The notes under the pieces are model-generated. The model had not been told where the DNA came from. It searched no databases and saw nothing but the letters and a program-made list of their open reading frames with translations. The position numbers and the translations under genes are program-made. Of a DNA stretch of 64,000 nucleotides, positions 8,210-17,306 are shown piece by piece (within the stretch, counting starts at the first letter, position 1; each line of letters starts with the position of its first letter). The DNA is from Marinicauda pacifica (GTDB taxonomy: Bacteria > Pseudomonadota > Alphaproteobacteria > Caulobacterales > Maricaulaceae), in contig NZ_SRXV01000002.1 of the NCBI RefSeq assembly GCF_004793635.1, positions 248,001 through 312,000 of the forward strand, in the 5' to 3' direction.

Positions 8210-9754
8210 TCACTCGCCGCCCGTGACAAAGGCGCGCAAGTCCTCGCTCAGCGGCCGGGCGCTGTCGTCGCCGAGATAGGGCATGTGTCCGGAGGGGTAG
8301 CGCCGCGAGATCACGCGGTCCTGCGCGAGCCCGCCATGGCGCACCAGATAGTCGGCCGAGCCGGTATGGGTGACGAGGTCCATCTGGCCGGTCGCCACCA
8401 TCACGCGCAGATCCCGGTTGGCGCGCATGACGCCGGCCAGCGCCTCGACCGCATCGGAAGCGGGCGGACGGACCGTATAATCCCAGGCGCTGTTCACCCC
8501 GAAGGCGATGGCTTGGTAGGGCGCGCCGATGGCCACGCCGGTTTCGTCGAGATACTGGCGCAGGCCCGCGACGTAGGACGGGGTGTATTGCGCCATGGCC
8601 GGATCGTCGCCGACCGGGTCGGGACGGCCGGGCTCGCCGGTGGCGGGCAGCGTGAAACGTGCATCGTAGGCGCCCAGATGCAGACCGTCCTCCTCCAGGA
8701 GCGCGCTGCGGAAGACCGCGGTGGAGGGGCGCAGTTTTTCGGCCTGCAGCCGGGCGGGGCTCAGTCCGGTGAAGCGGGAGAGCTGCGCCGCGATGCCGGC
8801 GCGGGCCTCGCCCTGAAGTGCGTCGCCAAGATAGAGCGCGGGCAGATAGTCCTCGACCGCAAAGCGCTCGGCCTGCGCCACGAAGGCGTCGAGCGTTTCG
8901 CCCTCGCCTGCCTGGCCGTGATACCAGGCCGCGGCCGCCATCGCGCCGAGGCCGGCGGCCTGCTCTTCGTTCGCGCCATCCGGAGACAGCAGGGCCTGGC
9001 CGATCAGCACGATGCCGTCCAGGCTGATGGCGGTCATGCGCTGGGAGCGGTTCATCGGTCCGCCGGCGAGGTTGCGCGCCGTCATCGCCGCGCGCGTGGT
9101 GCCGTAGCTCGCCCCGACGAGGTAGCGCGGCGAGTTCCAGCGCTCATGCTCGATCAGCCAGGATTCGATGAAGGCCGCGGTCGCCGCCGCGTCGGCCTGC
9201 GTACCATAGAAATCGGACGGGTCGCCGCCGGGCAGGATCTCGCTGAAGCCGGTTCCCGGCGGGTCGATCAGGACCAGGTCGGCCACGTCGAGGATGGAAT
9301 ACGGATTGTCCTCCAGCGCGAAGGGCGCGGTGACCGGCGGATTGACCGGGTCGTCCATCGCGATCCGGCGCGGCCCGAACAGGCCCATATGCATCCAGAT
9401 CGACGCCGAGCCCGGTCCGCCGTTGAAGATGAAGACGACCGGGCGGGACGCGGTGTCGCCCCCATCCTCGCGCAGATAGGTAAAGCTGAAATAGCGCGCG
9501 CCGGGACGCCCTTCCGGAGCCGGGACGAGCGTGTCTTCGGCGATCATGCGGTAGGCCACCGCCTCCCCGCCGAACACGCCCTCGCCCTGGAATTCGAACC
9601 GGCGGGGCGCGGCGGGCGGAGCGGGCGGTTGTGACGGCGCGGCGGCCGGAGCAGCCTCCTGAGGCGCGCTCGCAGACGGGGTCTCAGGCGCCGGGCCGCA
9701 CCCGCCGAGAGCGAGAACGAGGCCGGTCAGCCCGGTGGTCAACAATGCCCGCAT
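8210..9754 (-). CDS. S10-like serine peptidase lipoprotein (copy A, GASYG elbow)
   Basis: This 514-residue protein belongs to the serine carboxypeptidase (S10) alpha/beta-hydrolase family. Its signal peptide ends in the lipobox LGGC (Cys19), followed by a Pro/Ala-rich linker to about residue 50. Oxyanion motif NGGPGSAS starts at residue 111. The nucleophile elbow is GASYGT with Ser216. The C-terminal acid is probably in TGQMDLVT and the His in SGHMPYLGDD. In yeast carboxypeptidase Y the residue before the nucleophile is Glu, which binds the substrate carboxylate; here it is Ala, so specificity may differ. The gene is divergent from copy B and upstream of a TonB receptor. Confidence 0.85.
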   Translation of the reverse strand: MRALLTTGLTGLVLALGGCGPAPETPSASAPQEAAPAAAPSQPPAPPAAPRRFEFQGEGVFGGEAVAYRMIAEDTLVPAPEGRPGARYFSFTYLREDGGDTASRPVVFIFNGGPGSASIWMHMGLFGPRRIAMDDPVNPPVTAPFALEDNPYSILDVADLVLIDPPGTGFSEILPGGDPSDFYGTQADAAATAAFIESWLIEHERWNSPRYLVGASYGTTRAAMTARNLAGGPMNRSQRMTAISLDGIVLIGQALLSPDGANEEQAAGLGAMAAAAWYHGQAGEGETLDAFVAQAERFAVEDYLPALYLGDALQGEARAGIAAQLSRFTGLSPARLQAEKLRPSTAVFRSALLEEDGLHLGAYDARFTLPATGEPGRPDPVGDDPAMAQYTPSYVAGLRQYLDETGVAIGAPYQAIAFGVNSAWDYTVRPPASDAVEALAGVMRANRDLRVMVATGQMDLVTHTGSADYLVRHGGLAQDRVISRRYPSGHMPYLGDDSARPLSEDLRAFVTGGE

Positions 9755-10104
9755 ACCTGCCTGTCCCTTGTGTCGCGTCTGCGGTCTTCAGCTCCGGTGT
9801 GACCGGCGACCGACAAGAATGTGTTTCTCAAAAAGCCTATCCGGGCTCCGGCGCCATTTCTTTTCCGAGTTGCGCGACAGGAGGGGCAGGCGCGAAGCGA
9901 CCTGCTCAAAATCACCCGTATGCTGAATAAAATTTGCGCGCCCCGCCGGGAGGCCTGAGGCGAGCAGGCCCTCCGGCCAAGCGGGCGAGTCCCGGCTCCT
10001 GCGAATTGAAACGACGCGATTTCGCGCCTATTCGCATAGATTATCCTCAAGCCCGCCCCTAGGCTGGGATCCATTCATCCAGAAGATCCGAAAGGCGCCG
10101 AGCC
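9755..10104. other. Divergent intergenic region between two S10-like genes
   Basis: This 350-bp gene-free stretch must hold the promoters of copies A and B. An imperfect 12-bp hairpin (GCCGGGAGGCCT at 9945-9956 with AGGCCCTCCGGC at 9966-9977) lies near the middle without a T tract. No small gene with a convincing ribosome site was seen. Confidence 0.4.
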
Positions 10105-11616
10105 ATGTCCCCAAAGCGTTCCGCACCCTTGCCCGACCAGGCGCTTCGCACGTTTCTGATGGCCGGCGCAGCGCTGACCTTGCCGCTCTACGGCGCCGCG
10201 AGTGCGCAGGAGGATGTCACGACGCGCCATGAGCTGGAGGCCGGATCGCTCGATCTCGACTACACCGCGAAGGCCGGACGGCTGGCCATCCGCGACGTGG
10301 AGACCGGCGAGGCGCGCGGGCACATGTTCTATGTCGCCTACCGCGTGCCGGGCGAGGAGAACCGGCCGGTGGCCTTCATCTGGAATGGCGGCCCCGGCGC
10401 GCCGGCCACCATCCTGCATTTCGAGATTGCCGGGCCGGTCAGGGTCGAGAACGCGGCGCTGGTCGACAATGCGCAGAGCTGGCTGAGCGATATGGACCTG
10501 GTCTTCGTCGATCCGATCGGAACCGGCTTCAGCCGCCCGGCGAAGGCCGAATACGCGGCGGAGTTCTACGGCACGCTGGGCGACATCGCCTCGGCCGCCG
10601 AATTCGTGCGCGCCTGGCGGATCGAGAACGAGGCGGTGGACGCGCCGGTCATCCTGGCCGGGGAAAGCTGGGGGGCGGTACGCGTGGCCAGCGTCGCCCA
10701 CGCGCTGGAAGAACGCGGGATCGAGGTCGACGGATTATCGCTGATCTCCGGCGGGTCCGGACTGTCGGCCGCCCCGGATGCCGAGACGCTGATCGGCGCG
10801 CTGCGCATCGTCAATTTCGCGCGCACGGCCTTTCATTACGGGCTTACAGCCCCTGAGACGGGCGACACGCGCGAGGCGGTCGAAGCGCGCGCCGAGGCCT
10901 GGGTGCGCGACACCTATGCGCCCGCGCTGGCGCGTCTCGAGACCCTGACGCAGACCGAGCGCGAGACGATCGCCGCCGAGCTGGCGGCCCTCATCGGCCT
11001 CGCCCCGGACGCGATCGACACCGCGACATTGCAGATCACCACGCGTGCTTTCCGCGAACGCCTGCTGGACGGGGCGCGGCTGAACATTTTCGACATGCGG
11101 CTGAACACCGGCCAGGACCGCGCGCCGGCGGGCGTGGATTCGGCCGGGGACGAGATTCTCGACTATCTGCGCTACGAGCTGAATTATACCAGCACCCTGC
11201 CCTATATCGGGCTGGAAGACTGGGCGGACGGCTATGCGCCGGGCGGCGAAACCCCGGCAGGTCCGGGTGCGCGCTGGAATTACGCGACCGGCCCGGTGAC
11301 CGAAGCCGAGTACCAGGCCGCCATCGAGGAGGCGATCCGCCGGGGCGACGGACCGCCGCGCATCGGCCCGCCTCTGCCGTCCACCGCCGATGCGCTCGCG
11401 CTCAACCCGTCCATGCGCGTTCTGGTCGCCTCGGGCGCCTACGACTCGCTGGCCAATTGCGCCGGGTATGAAGAACTCGCCGCGCAACAGAGCGACGCGG
11501 TCCGCGCCTCGGTCACGTTCAATTGCTATGATGGCGGCCACATGATGTATCGCGATGGCCCGGTGCTGGAAGCCTTCAGCGAAGACATGCGCGCGCTGGC
11601 AAGGCGCCTGAACTAG
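10105..11616 (+). CDS. S10-like serine peptidase (copy B, GESWG elbow)
   Basis: This 503-residue exported protein has a Sec-type signal peptide (cleavage probably after AASAQ, residue 35) rather than a lipobox. The oxyanion motif NGGPGAPA starts at residue 94, DPIGTGFS follows, and the elbow is GESWGA with Ser188. The acid is probably in ASGAYDSL and the His in YDGGHMMYRDG. The Trp after the nucleophile, where other copies have Tyr, is distinctive. It is divergent from copy A. Its stop codon overlaps that of the convergent M61-like gene by the four bases CTAG. Periplasmic removal of C-terminal residues from peptides is the family expectation. Confidence 0.85.
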   Translation: MSPKRSAPLPDQALRTFLMAGAALTLPLYGAASAQEDVTTRHELEAGSLDLDYTAKAGRLAIRDVETGEARGHMFYVAYRVPGEENRPVAFIWNGGPGAPATILHFEIAGPVRVENAALVDNAQSWLSDMDLVFVDPIGTGFSRPAKAEYAAEFYGTLGDIASAAEFVRAWRIENEAVDAPVILAGESWGAVRVASVAHALEERGIEVDGLSLISGGSGLSAAPDAETLIGALRIVNFARTAFHYGLTAPETGDTREAVEARAEAWVRDTYAPALARLETLTQTERETIAAELAALIGLAPDAIDTATLQITTRAFRERLLDGARLNIFDMRLNTGQDRAPAGVDSAGDEILDYLRYELNYTSTLPYIGLEDWADGYAPGGETPAGPGARWNYATGPVTEAEYQAAIEEAIRRGDGPPRIGPPLPSTADALALNPSMRVLVASGAYDSLANCAGYEELAAQQSDAVRASVTFNCYDGGHMMYRDGPVLEAFSEDMRALARRLN

Positions 11617-13388
11617 AGCGGGCAGCGCTCGTCTGCGACGCCGGGCTTGCGGGCCCAGAGATAACCCTCGACCGGCTCGGCGCGCGGCAGGTATTCGATC
11701 TCGAACTCCTCCTCGCCGCGCCGCACTGCGAGCACAAGCGTGTCTTCCGGGTTGCTCTGCACGCTTTCCAGCGCCACCGGGCGCAGGATTTCGTCGCCCT
11801 CGCGCAGGCCGGCCTGCGCGGCTTCCGAGCCCTCGACCAGGCCGGCGACGATGCGCGGCGACGCGGTCAGGATATCGGGGTCGAAGCCGAGCTCGAAGGC
11901 GCGCAAGCCTGCCTCGACGCGCTCGAAACACGGGCCGAACGCGCCCTCCGCGGGAATAACGATCAGATTGCCTTCGAGCATGGCGTGGAAATCCTCGCGC
12001 GCGGCCTCGCCGAGTTCGGCCGCCACCATGTCGGCCCAGATTTCGGCATTGATCGGCTCGCCGGCTTCGGCGCGGGCATTCATTGCGGACAAGAGATCCT
12101 CGATCGAGCGCTCGCCGTTCGATGCCGCGCGGACCTTCGCATCGACATCGGCGAAATACATCGATCCGCGATCGTAAGGCAGGGAGCGCACGCGCGTGTC
12201 TTCCCAGAACAGGGCCGCGATCTCGTCATTCGGCAGATCGTTCAGCGCGTTCGTGTAGTAGCGCGTGGCGTGATCGTTCACGTCGGCCAGGAAGGCGTCC
12301 GGCGTCATCAGACCGGCCGCCAGCATCAGCCGGCGCGTGAACAGCACCGTCATGCCTTCATTATACCAGGAGGTCGAACCGGGAGCGCCGCCAATCGTCG
12401 TCACCCAGTTATGGGTCATCTCGTGGGCGATGGTCGTGTACAGGCCGTCAATATCCTCGGCATCGTGGGCATAGGACAGCATGAAGGAGTTGATCAGCGC
12501 CGCGCCGCCGCCACCGGGATAGGGGTTGCCGCGCGCAAGGAAGAAGAAGGGCGGCGGAGTTTCGTCGCCGAAATAGTTGGCGAGATAGGCGTAGGCCTCT
12601 TCAGACCAGGGAAACACGCTGTCGGGGTCGAAGGGCGGCTCGCCCACCCAGTAGGCGCTGAACTGGCTTTCCTCACTGCCGCGATACCGCCCGACCGGGC
12701 CGGCCATCACATAGCTCGCGATGAGCATGTCGATCGGGCCGACCGTATTGACCGTGCCTTCGCCGTGGCTGGAGACGCCGACCGAGTTTTCGGCCATGCC
12801 GGACAAATCCCAGTCGAGCTCGATCGCGAAGGGCCGGGAGGTGTCGGGCAGGACGAGGAAATTGTTCGCCGCCGCGCTGACGGCACCGGCATCCGAACGC
12901 AGGTCGAAGGGCGGGCCGGCACCGAGGCGCGGCACGACAAGTTCGATCGGGGCGCGGTATTCGACCGTCAGATCGCCCTCGACCGCACGGCTCGCCTGCC
13001 AGCGGCGCCAGTAGAGGAAGCCGCCCTCGTCCGGCTCGTCGACCGATTGCGTCAACTCAAGCGGGCCTTGCGCGTCGCGGGCACGGATCGCGGCGACATC
13101 GCCCTCCCCGTACGCGACACCGGCCACGCCGGCGAAGACCACCGCCGAGCGCAGCAAGGGCTCACCGGCCTCTGGCGCATAGCCGGTCACGGTCATGGTC
13201 ACGTCGATATGATCCGGAGAGTCGCCCGGTCCCGGTGCCAGCTCGATGGTGAGGCCGGGCAGCTGTGCCGATGCGTCCTGCGTCACCGTCACGGCACCAT
13301 AGGCGCGGGGCATCAGGAAGAGGATGAGGGCCACCAGAACGGAAATGGCAAGGGCGGCCAACGCGGTACCGAAACCGGACTTGTTCAT
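11613..13388 (-). CDS. M61-like zinc metallopeptidase with PDZ domain, membrane-anchored
   Basis: The 591-residue product is the paralogue of the lipoprotein at 2681-4483. It has an N-terminal hydrophobic helix (residues 8-31) but no lipobox, so it is a signal anchor or secreted form. The zinc site is HEMTH from His322, with the third ligand in WYNEG (HExxH-N17-E). The C-terminal PDZ-like part carries GLVEGSEAAQAGLREGDEI. The sequence around the active site (YNEGMTVLFTRRLML, DVNDHATRYYTNAL) parallels the first copy. It is divergent from the class V aminotransferase operon, suggesting common control of peptide hydrolysis and amino-acid conversion. Confidence 0.82.
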   Translation of the reverse strand: MNKSGFGTALAALAISVLVALILFLMPRAYGAVTVTQDASAQLPGLTIELAPGPGDSPDHIDVTMTVTGYAPEAGEPLLRSAVVFAGVAGVAYGEGDVAAIRARDAQGPLELTQSVDEPDEGGFLYWRRWQASRAVEGDLTVEYRAPIELVVPRLGAGPPFDLRSDAGAVSAAANNFLVLPDTSRPFAIELDWDLSGMAENSVGVSSHGEGTVNTVGPIDMLIASYVMAGPVGRYRGSEESQFSAYWVGEPPFDPDSVFPWSEEAYAYLANYFGDETPPPFFFLARGNPYPGGGGAALINSFMLSYAHDAEDIDGLYTTIAHEMTHNWVTTIGGAPGSTSWYNEGMTVLFTRRLMLAAGLMTPDAFLADVNDHATRYYTNALNDLPNDEIAALFWEDTRVRSLPYDRGSMYFADVDAKVRAASNGERSIEDLLSAMNARAEAGEPINAEIWADMVAAELGEAAREDFHAMLEGNLIVIPAEGAFGPCFERVEAGLRAFELGFDPDILTASPRIVAGLVEGSEAAQAGLREGDEILRPVALESVQSNPEDTLVLAVRRGEEEFEIEYLPRAEPVEGYLWARKPGVADERCPL

Positions 13389-13735
13389 GCGAGACTCCTG
13401 TTCTTGACGCAGAGTCTAGCAAGATCGATCTGGCAAGACTTGCCGAAGTTGAGGCGTTCGGCGGCATGATCTTGCAGAGGACTGCCCGCGCGGCAGCCTC
13501 GTATGAATGAATCTGCTCTCCGCGTACGCTCATTCTGGTGCAGGATTCCCCCGATATTGAACGCAGAGGTTTTACCAGGCCTCTGGAAGAAGCCTGTTTC
13601 GCAATCTGTTCGATCTGTGGATAGGCAATGCGCGCTGCTTCGCGCTTCACGGTGAGAAGGGCAAAAATGCGTTCGCCGATTGCTCTAGCCTTTCAGCACA
13701 ATGCAGAGTCTTCGATGGCCTCGATAGGACAGCTC
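13389..13735. other. Divergent control region, metallopeptidase / aminotransferase operon
   Basis: A 13-bp dyad GGCAAG-A-CTTGCC lies at 13432-13444, about 50 bp upstream of the M61-like start. A minus-strand TAGACT suited to a -10 box lies around 13410-13415. On the plus strand a CTCTAGCCT sequence near 13684 may be the promoter of the aminotransferase operon. No small gene was recognised in the 347 bp. Confidence 0.35.
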
Positions 13736-15019
13736 ATGACAAACCGACGCGAATCTTCCGGCCTGACGCGGCGCGCCTGCCTCACCGCCGCCGCGACGCT
13801 CCCTCTATCGGCAGGCATGGCCGCGCAGGCTCGCGCAGGCACTCAGGCTGCCGCTCAGGACAACGCCGGGCCGGCACCCGCCGCCCTGCCGGCGCGCGAG
13901 GAGTTCGGCGATATTGCCGGGACCTATCTCAATTCCGGATCGGTTCACCCGGTCGCCCGGGGCGCACGGCGCGCGGTCGAAGACTATCTGCAATCGCGCA
14001 CCATGTCGGGAGAGCCGGCCGGCTATTCCATCGGCGCCAAGCGGCGCAGCGTGATGGAAGCCTTTGCCCGGCTGATCAATGCCGAGACCGGCGAGCTGGC
14101 CTACATCCAGAGCACGTCCGCGGGCGAGCAGATGGCCGTGCGCGCGCTGGGCATTCCCGAGAGCGGCGGGCGGATCGTGACCGATGCGCTGCACTTCTTC
14201 GGCTCCTTCCACCTCTACCAGGAGCTGGAACAGGCCGGGATGGAAGTCGTGATCGTACGCCCGCGCGAGAACCGGATCATGATGGAGGACCTGGAAGCGG
14301 CCGTGAATGCGGACACGAAGCTGGTCGCGATCTCGGCCGTCTCGACCATCAACGGTTTCCAGCACGATCTGAAGGCCGTCGCGGACCTGGCCCACGCCCA
14401 TGGCGCGCATGTCTTCGTCGATGCGATCCACGCGGTCGGGGCCGTGCCGCTGGACGTGCGCGCGACCGGCATCGATTTCCTGTCGACCAGCAGCTATAAA
14501 TGGCTGATGGGCGATATGGGGCTGGGCTTCATGTTTGCCCGCGCCGACCTGATCCCGCAATTGCAGCGCCCGCGCGCAGGCTATTACCAGATCGGCGCCT
14601 TCCAGAGCCACGTCTACCCGTATGACGAGCCCGGCGAGCGCGCGTTCGAGATCGAGGCGCGCGACGATGCGCAGGGCCTGTTTGCCATGGGCACGTATTC
14701 CAATACCGGCGTGGCCCATCTCGACTGGTCGCTGAACTATATCCACGCGCTGGGCGTGGAGACCATCCAGGCCTACCGCCAGCCCATCATCGAGCATGCC
14801 CGCCGTGAACTGCCGCGCTTCGGGCTGGAACCGATGACGCCGGAAGACAGCACGAGCGCGCTCATCAGCTTTGCCCGGCGCGATGCGCGCTCGGTGTTTG
14901 CCGAGCGGCTGGAGGCGGCGGGGGTCGAGGTGTCGCTCTGGCCGAACCGGCTGCGCGTGTCGGTCTCGGTCTTCAACACGATCGAGGATATAGACCGGCT
15001 CGTCGAAGCGCTGGCATGA
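13736..15019 (+). CDS. Class V PLP aminotransferase with Tat-type signal
   Basis: This 427-residue member of the fold-type I, class V aminotransferase family (isopenicillin-N epimerase/cysteine desulfurase group) has its PLP lysine in SSYKWLMGD. The start ATG 13736 has AGGAC ten bases upstream. From there the N-terminus reads SGLTRRACLTAAATLPL, a twin-arginine motif with a hydrophobic segment and an Ala-rich cleavage region. A folded, cofactor-loaded enzyme would therefore be exported to the periplasm. Other motifs are SAVSTINGFQHDL, HVFVDAIHAVGAVP and YSNTGVAHLDW. The stop overlaps the next start as ATGA, so it is translationally coupled to the ornithine-cyclodeaminase-like gene. The substrate is unknown. 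Confidence 0.82.
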   Translation: MTNRRESSGLTRRACLTAAATLPLSAGMAAQARAGTQAAAQDNAGPAPAALPAREEFGDIAGTYLNSGSVHPVARGARRAVEDYLQSRTMSGEPAGYSIGAKRRSVMEAFARLINAETGELAYIQSTSAGEQMAVRALGIPESGGRIVTDALHFFGSFHLYQELEQAGMEVVIVRPRENRIMMEDLEAAVNADTKLVAISAVSTINGFQHDLKAVADLAHAHGAHVFVDAIHAVGAVPLDVRATGIDFLSTSSYKWLMGDMGLGFMFARADLIPQLQRPRAGYYQIGAFQSHVYPYDEPGERAFEIEARDDAQGLFAMGTYSNTGVAHLDWSLNYIHALGVETIQAYRQPIIEHARRELPRFGLEPMTPEDSTSALISFARRDARSVFAERLEAAGVEVSLWPNRLRVSVSVFNTIEDIDRLVEALA

Positions 15020-15990
15020 GCGTCGCCCTGAAGGTGTTCGACGCCAGGGCCGTGCGCGAGGCGCTGACGGTCACCGATGCGATTGCGGTGGTGCGCAAGG
15101 CGATGATCGCGCTGTCGTCCGGCCAGGTCGAGCAGGCCCTGCGCAGCTTCATCCCGCTGGGCGAAGAGCAGACCTTTGCGCTGATGCCGGCAGCGCTGGG
15201 CGGGGGCGAGCCCTTCGGCGCCAAGCTGATCAGCGTGTTCGCCGATGCAGATCACCCCGGCCGCAAACGCCATCAGGGCCTAGTGGTGCTGTTCGATGCC
15301 GAGACCGGCGCGCCGGTGTGCGTCGCCGACGCCGAGGAAATCACCCGCATCCGGACCGCCGCGGCGAGCGCCGCCGCCACCGACGCCCTGGCGCGGCCCG
15401 AGGCGGCGCGCTTCGCCATGCTGGGCCTCGGCGCGCAGGCGCGCGCCCATATCGAGGCCATCGCGCAGGTCCGGAACATCCAGACGATCCGGGTCTGGGG
15501 GCGGGACTATGCGGCCGCGCAGGCCTTCGCCCGCGAGATGGACGCCGCGCACGGCCTGACCGTTCAGGCGTGCCGTACCGCCGCCGACGCGGTGAAGGAG
15601 GCCGACATCGTGTGCACCGTGACCGGCGCGAGCGATCCGGTCCTGCAAGGTGACTGGCTGGCGCCCGGCACGCACGTGAACCTGGTGGGGTCGAGCGGAC
15701 CGGCCAAGGCCGAGGCCGACACTACGCTGGTCGTGCGCAGCCGCTTCATCGCAGACCATGCCGGGCATGTGCGTGCCCATGGCGGCGAGTATCTGCGCGC
15801 CCTGGAGGCCGGGGTCATCGACGACACCCACATTGCCGCCGAAATCGGTGCGGTGTTCGCCGGCGATGCGCCGGGCCGGACCGGGCCAGACGAGATCACC
15901 GTCTACAAATCGCTGGGCCATGCGGTGCAGGACCTGGCCGCAGCCGCCTGGCTGTATGCGAATGCGAAGGAGAAAGAGAATGGCCACTGA
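15016..15990 (+). CDS. Ornithine cyclodeaminase / mu-crystallin family protein (copy 1)
   Basis: This 324-residue cytoplasmic NAD(P)-dependent enzyme belongs to the OCD/mu-crystallin family, whose members include ornithine and lysine cyclodeaminase, alanine dehydrogenase and ketimine reductases. The Rossmann motif is LGLGAQARAHIEA. Family motifs are FGAKLISVF, ITRIRTAAASAAATDAL, VGSSGPAKAE (in place of GSS.P...E) and TVYKSLGHAVQDLA. The reaction cannot be chosen from sequence. The coupling to an aminotransferase upstream and an amino-acid permease downstream (11-bp overlap) suggests reduction or cyclisation of an imported amino-acid derivative. Confidence 0.88.
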   Translation: MSVALKVFDARAVREALTVTDAIAVVRKAMIALSSGQVEQALRSFIPLGEEQTFALMPAALGGGEPFGAKLISVFADADHPGRKRHQGLVVLFDAETGAPVCVADAEEITRIRTAAASAAATDALARPEAARFAMLGLGAQARAHIEAIAQVRNIQTIRVWGRDYAAAQAFAREMDAAHGLTVQACRTAADAVKEADIVCTVTGASDPVLQGDWLAPGTHVNLVGSSGPAKAEADTTLVVRSRFIADHAGHVRAHGGEYLRALEAGVIDDTHIAAEIGAVFAGDAPGRTGPDEITVYKSLGHAVQDLAAAAWLYANAKEKENGH

Positions 15991-17281
15991 TGCGCATCTG
16001 AAGAAGGGTATCGGCCTTCTGTCCGTGATCGCGCTGGGTCTGGGCACCGCCATTGGCGTCTCGATCTTCTCGGTGATCGCGCCGGCGTCCCAGATCGCCG
16101 GTCCGGCCATGCTGCTGGCCGTTCCGCTGGCCGCCGTGCCGATGTTCGTGATTGCGGTGACCTACGCCTTCATGGGGTCGGCCATGCCCACCGCCGGGGC
16201 CTCGTATGAATGGCCGCGCCGCTTCCTGTCGCCGGGGATCGGCTTCATGATTGCCTGGCTGCGCATTGGCGGCAGTGTCGGGGCGATGCTGATCCTGGCG
16301 CTCGTGCTCGTGCGCTACGTCTCGATGATGATCCCGATGCCGGTCAAGCCGGCCATGTTCGCGATATTCGCGCTCGTCTTCGGGCTGAACCTCTTCGGCG
16401 TGGCGATTGCCGCGCGGGTGCAGACCGTACTGATGGCGGCCCTCATCGTGTTCTTCTTCGTCTTCGCCGGCTGGGGCGCGGGCAGCGTCGAGCCAGCGGC
16501 CTACACGCCCTTCTTCCTTGAAGGCTGGGCCGGGGTGCTGGCCGCCGTGCCGCTGCTTGTCGGCCTGTTCTTCGGGATCGAGGCGGCGACCGAAGTCGGC
16601 GACGAGGTGCAGGACGGACGCCGGGCGATTCCGCTGGGCATTGCCGGCGCGATCGTGTCGGCCGTCGTGCTCTATCTGATGGTGGCTGGCGTCTCGATGG
16701 GATTGCTCGGCTCGCAGGGGCTGGCGCAGAGCGAAGCGCCGATCCTGGACGCGGCGCGGGTCTTCATGGGCGACGGGCTGGCGGTGCCGCTGGTCGTGCT
16801 GGCCGCTGTCGCCTCCATCGGCACCTCGCTGAATGCGCTGTGCATGGTGTTCAGCCGCTATCTCTTCGCGATGGGCCGGGCCGGAGCGCTGCCGGGCGCG
16901 CTGGGCCAGGTGCATGCGCGCTTCGGCACGCCGCACGTGGCGCTGGGCGTGGCGTTTGCGGCCTGCTGCCTGGGACTGGTCCTGCCGATGAGCCTGACCG
17001 CGCTCTTCCTGGCGGTGAACATCCCGACATTGCTCAAGTTTGGCGGCACCTGCCTGTCGGCAACCCGGGTCGTGCGCCATCACCCCGACATCTACGAGGC
17101 CGCGCAGTTCAAGCTGGGCAAGCGCTTCACCCTTGTCTGGGCCTGGCTCGGCGTCGTGGCCGCCATCACGGTGACCGCGCTTGGCTTCACGACCGACTGG
17201 CGGCCCTACCTCGCCCTCGCCATCTGGGGTGCGATCGGCGCGGCCTACTACGTCATCAGCCAGCGCCGCAAGCTGGCGTAA
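15980..17281 (+). CDS. APC-family amino-acid permease
   Basis: This 433-residue inner-membrane transporter starts at ATG 15980 behind AAGGAGAAAGAG, inside the end of the cyclodeaminase gene. About 12 hydrophobic helices are visible. The APC hallmark in the first helix reads GLGTAIGVSIFSVIAP, followed by MPTAGASYEWPRRF (the usual P.aGG.Y motif) and FFGIEAATEVGDEVQDGRRAIP in the middle. It is the third gene of the operon aminotransferase-cyclodeaminase-permease-S10 peptidase and should bring the released amino acid or dipeptide into the cytoplasm. Confidence 0.9.
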   Translation: MATDAHLKKGIGLLSVIALGLGTAIGVSIFSVIAPASQIAGPAMLLAVPLAAVPMFVIAVTYAFMGSAMPTAGASYEWPRRFLSPGIGFMIAWLRIGGSVGAMLILALVLVRYVSMMIPMPVKPAMFAIFALVFGLNLFGVAIAARVQTVLMAALIVFFFVFAGWGAGSVEPAAYTPFFLEGWAGVLAAVPLLVGLFFGIEAATEVGDEVQDGRRAIPLGIAGAIVSAVVLYLMVAGVSMGLLGSQGLAQSEAPILDAARVFMGDGLAVPLVVLAAVASIGTSLNALCMVFSRYLFAMGRAGALPGALGQVHARFGTPHVALGVAFAACCLGLVLPMSLTALFLAVNIPTLLKFGGTCLSATRVVRHHPDIYEAAQFKLGKRFTLVWAWLGVVAAITVTALGFTTDWRPYLALAIWGAIGAAYYVISQRRKLA

Positions 17282-17306
17282 TCTCGTCCCTGAACCGGAG
17301 GTTCTC

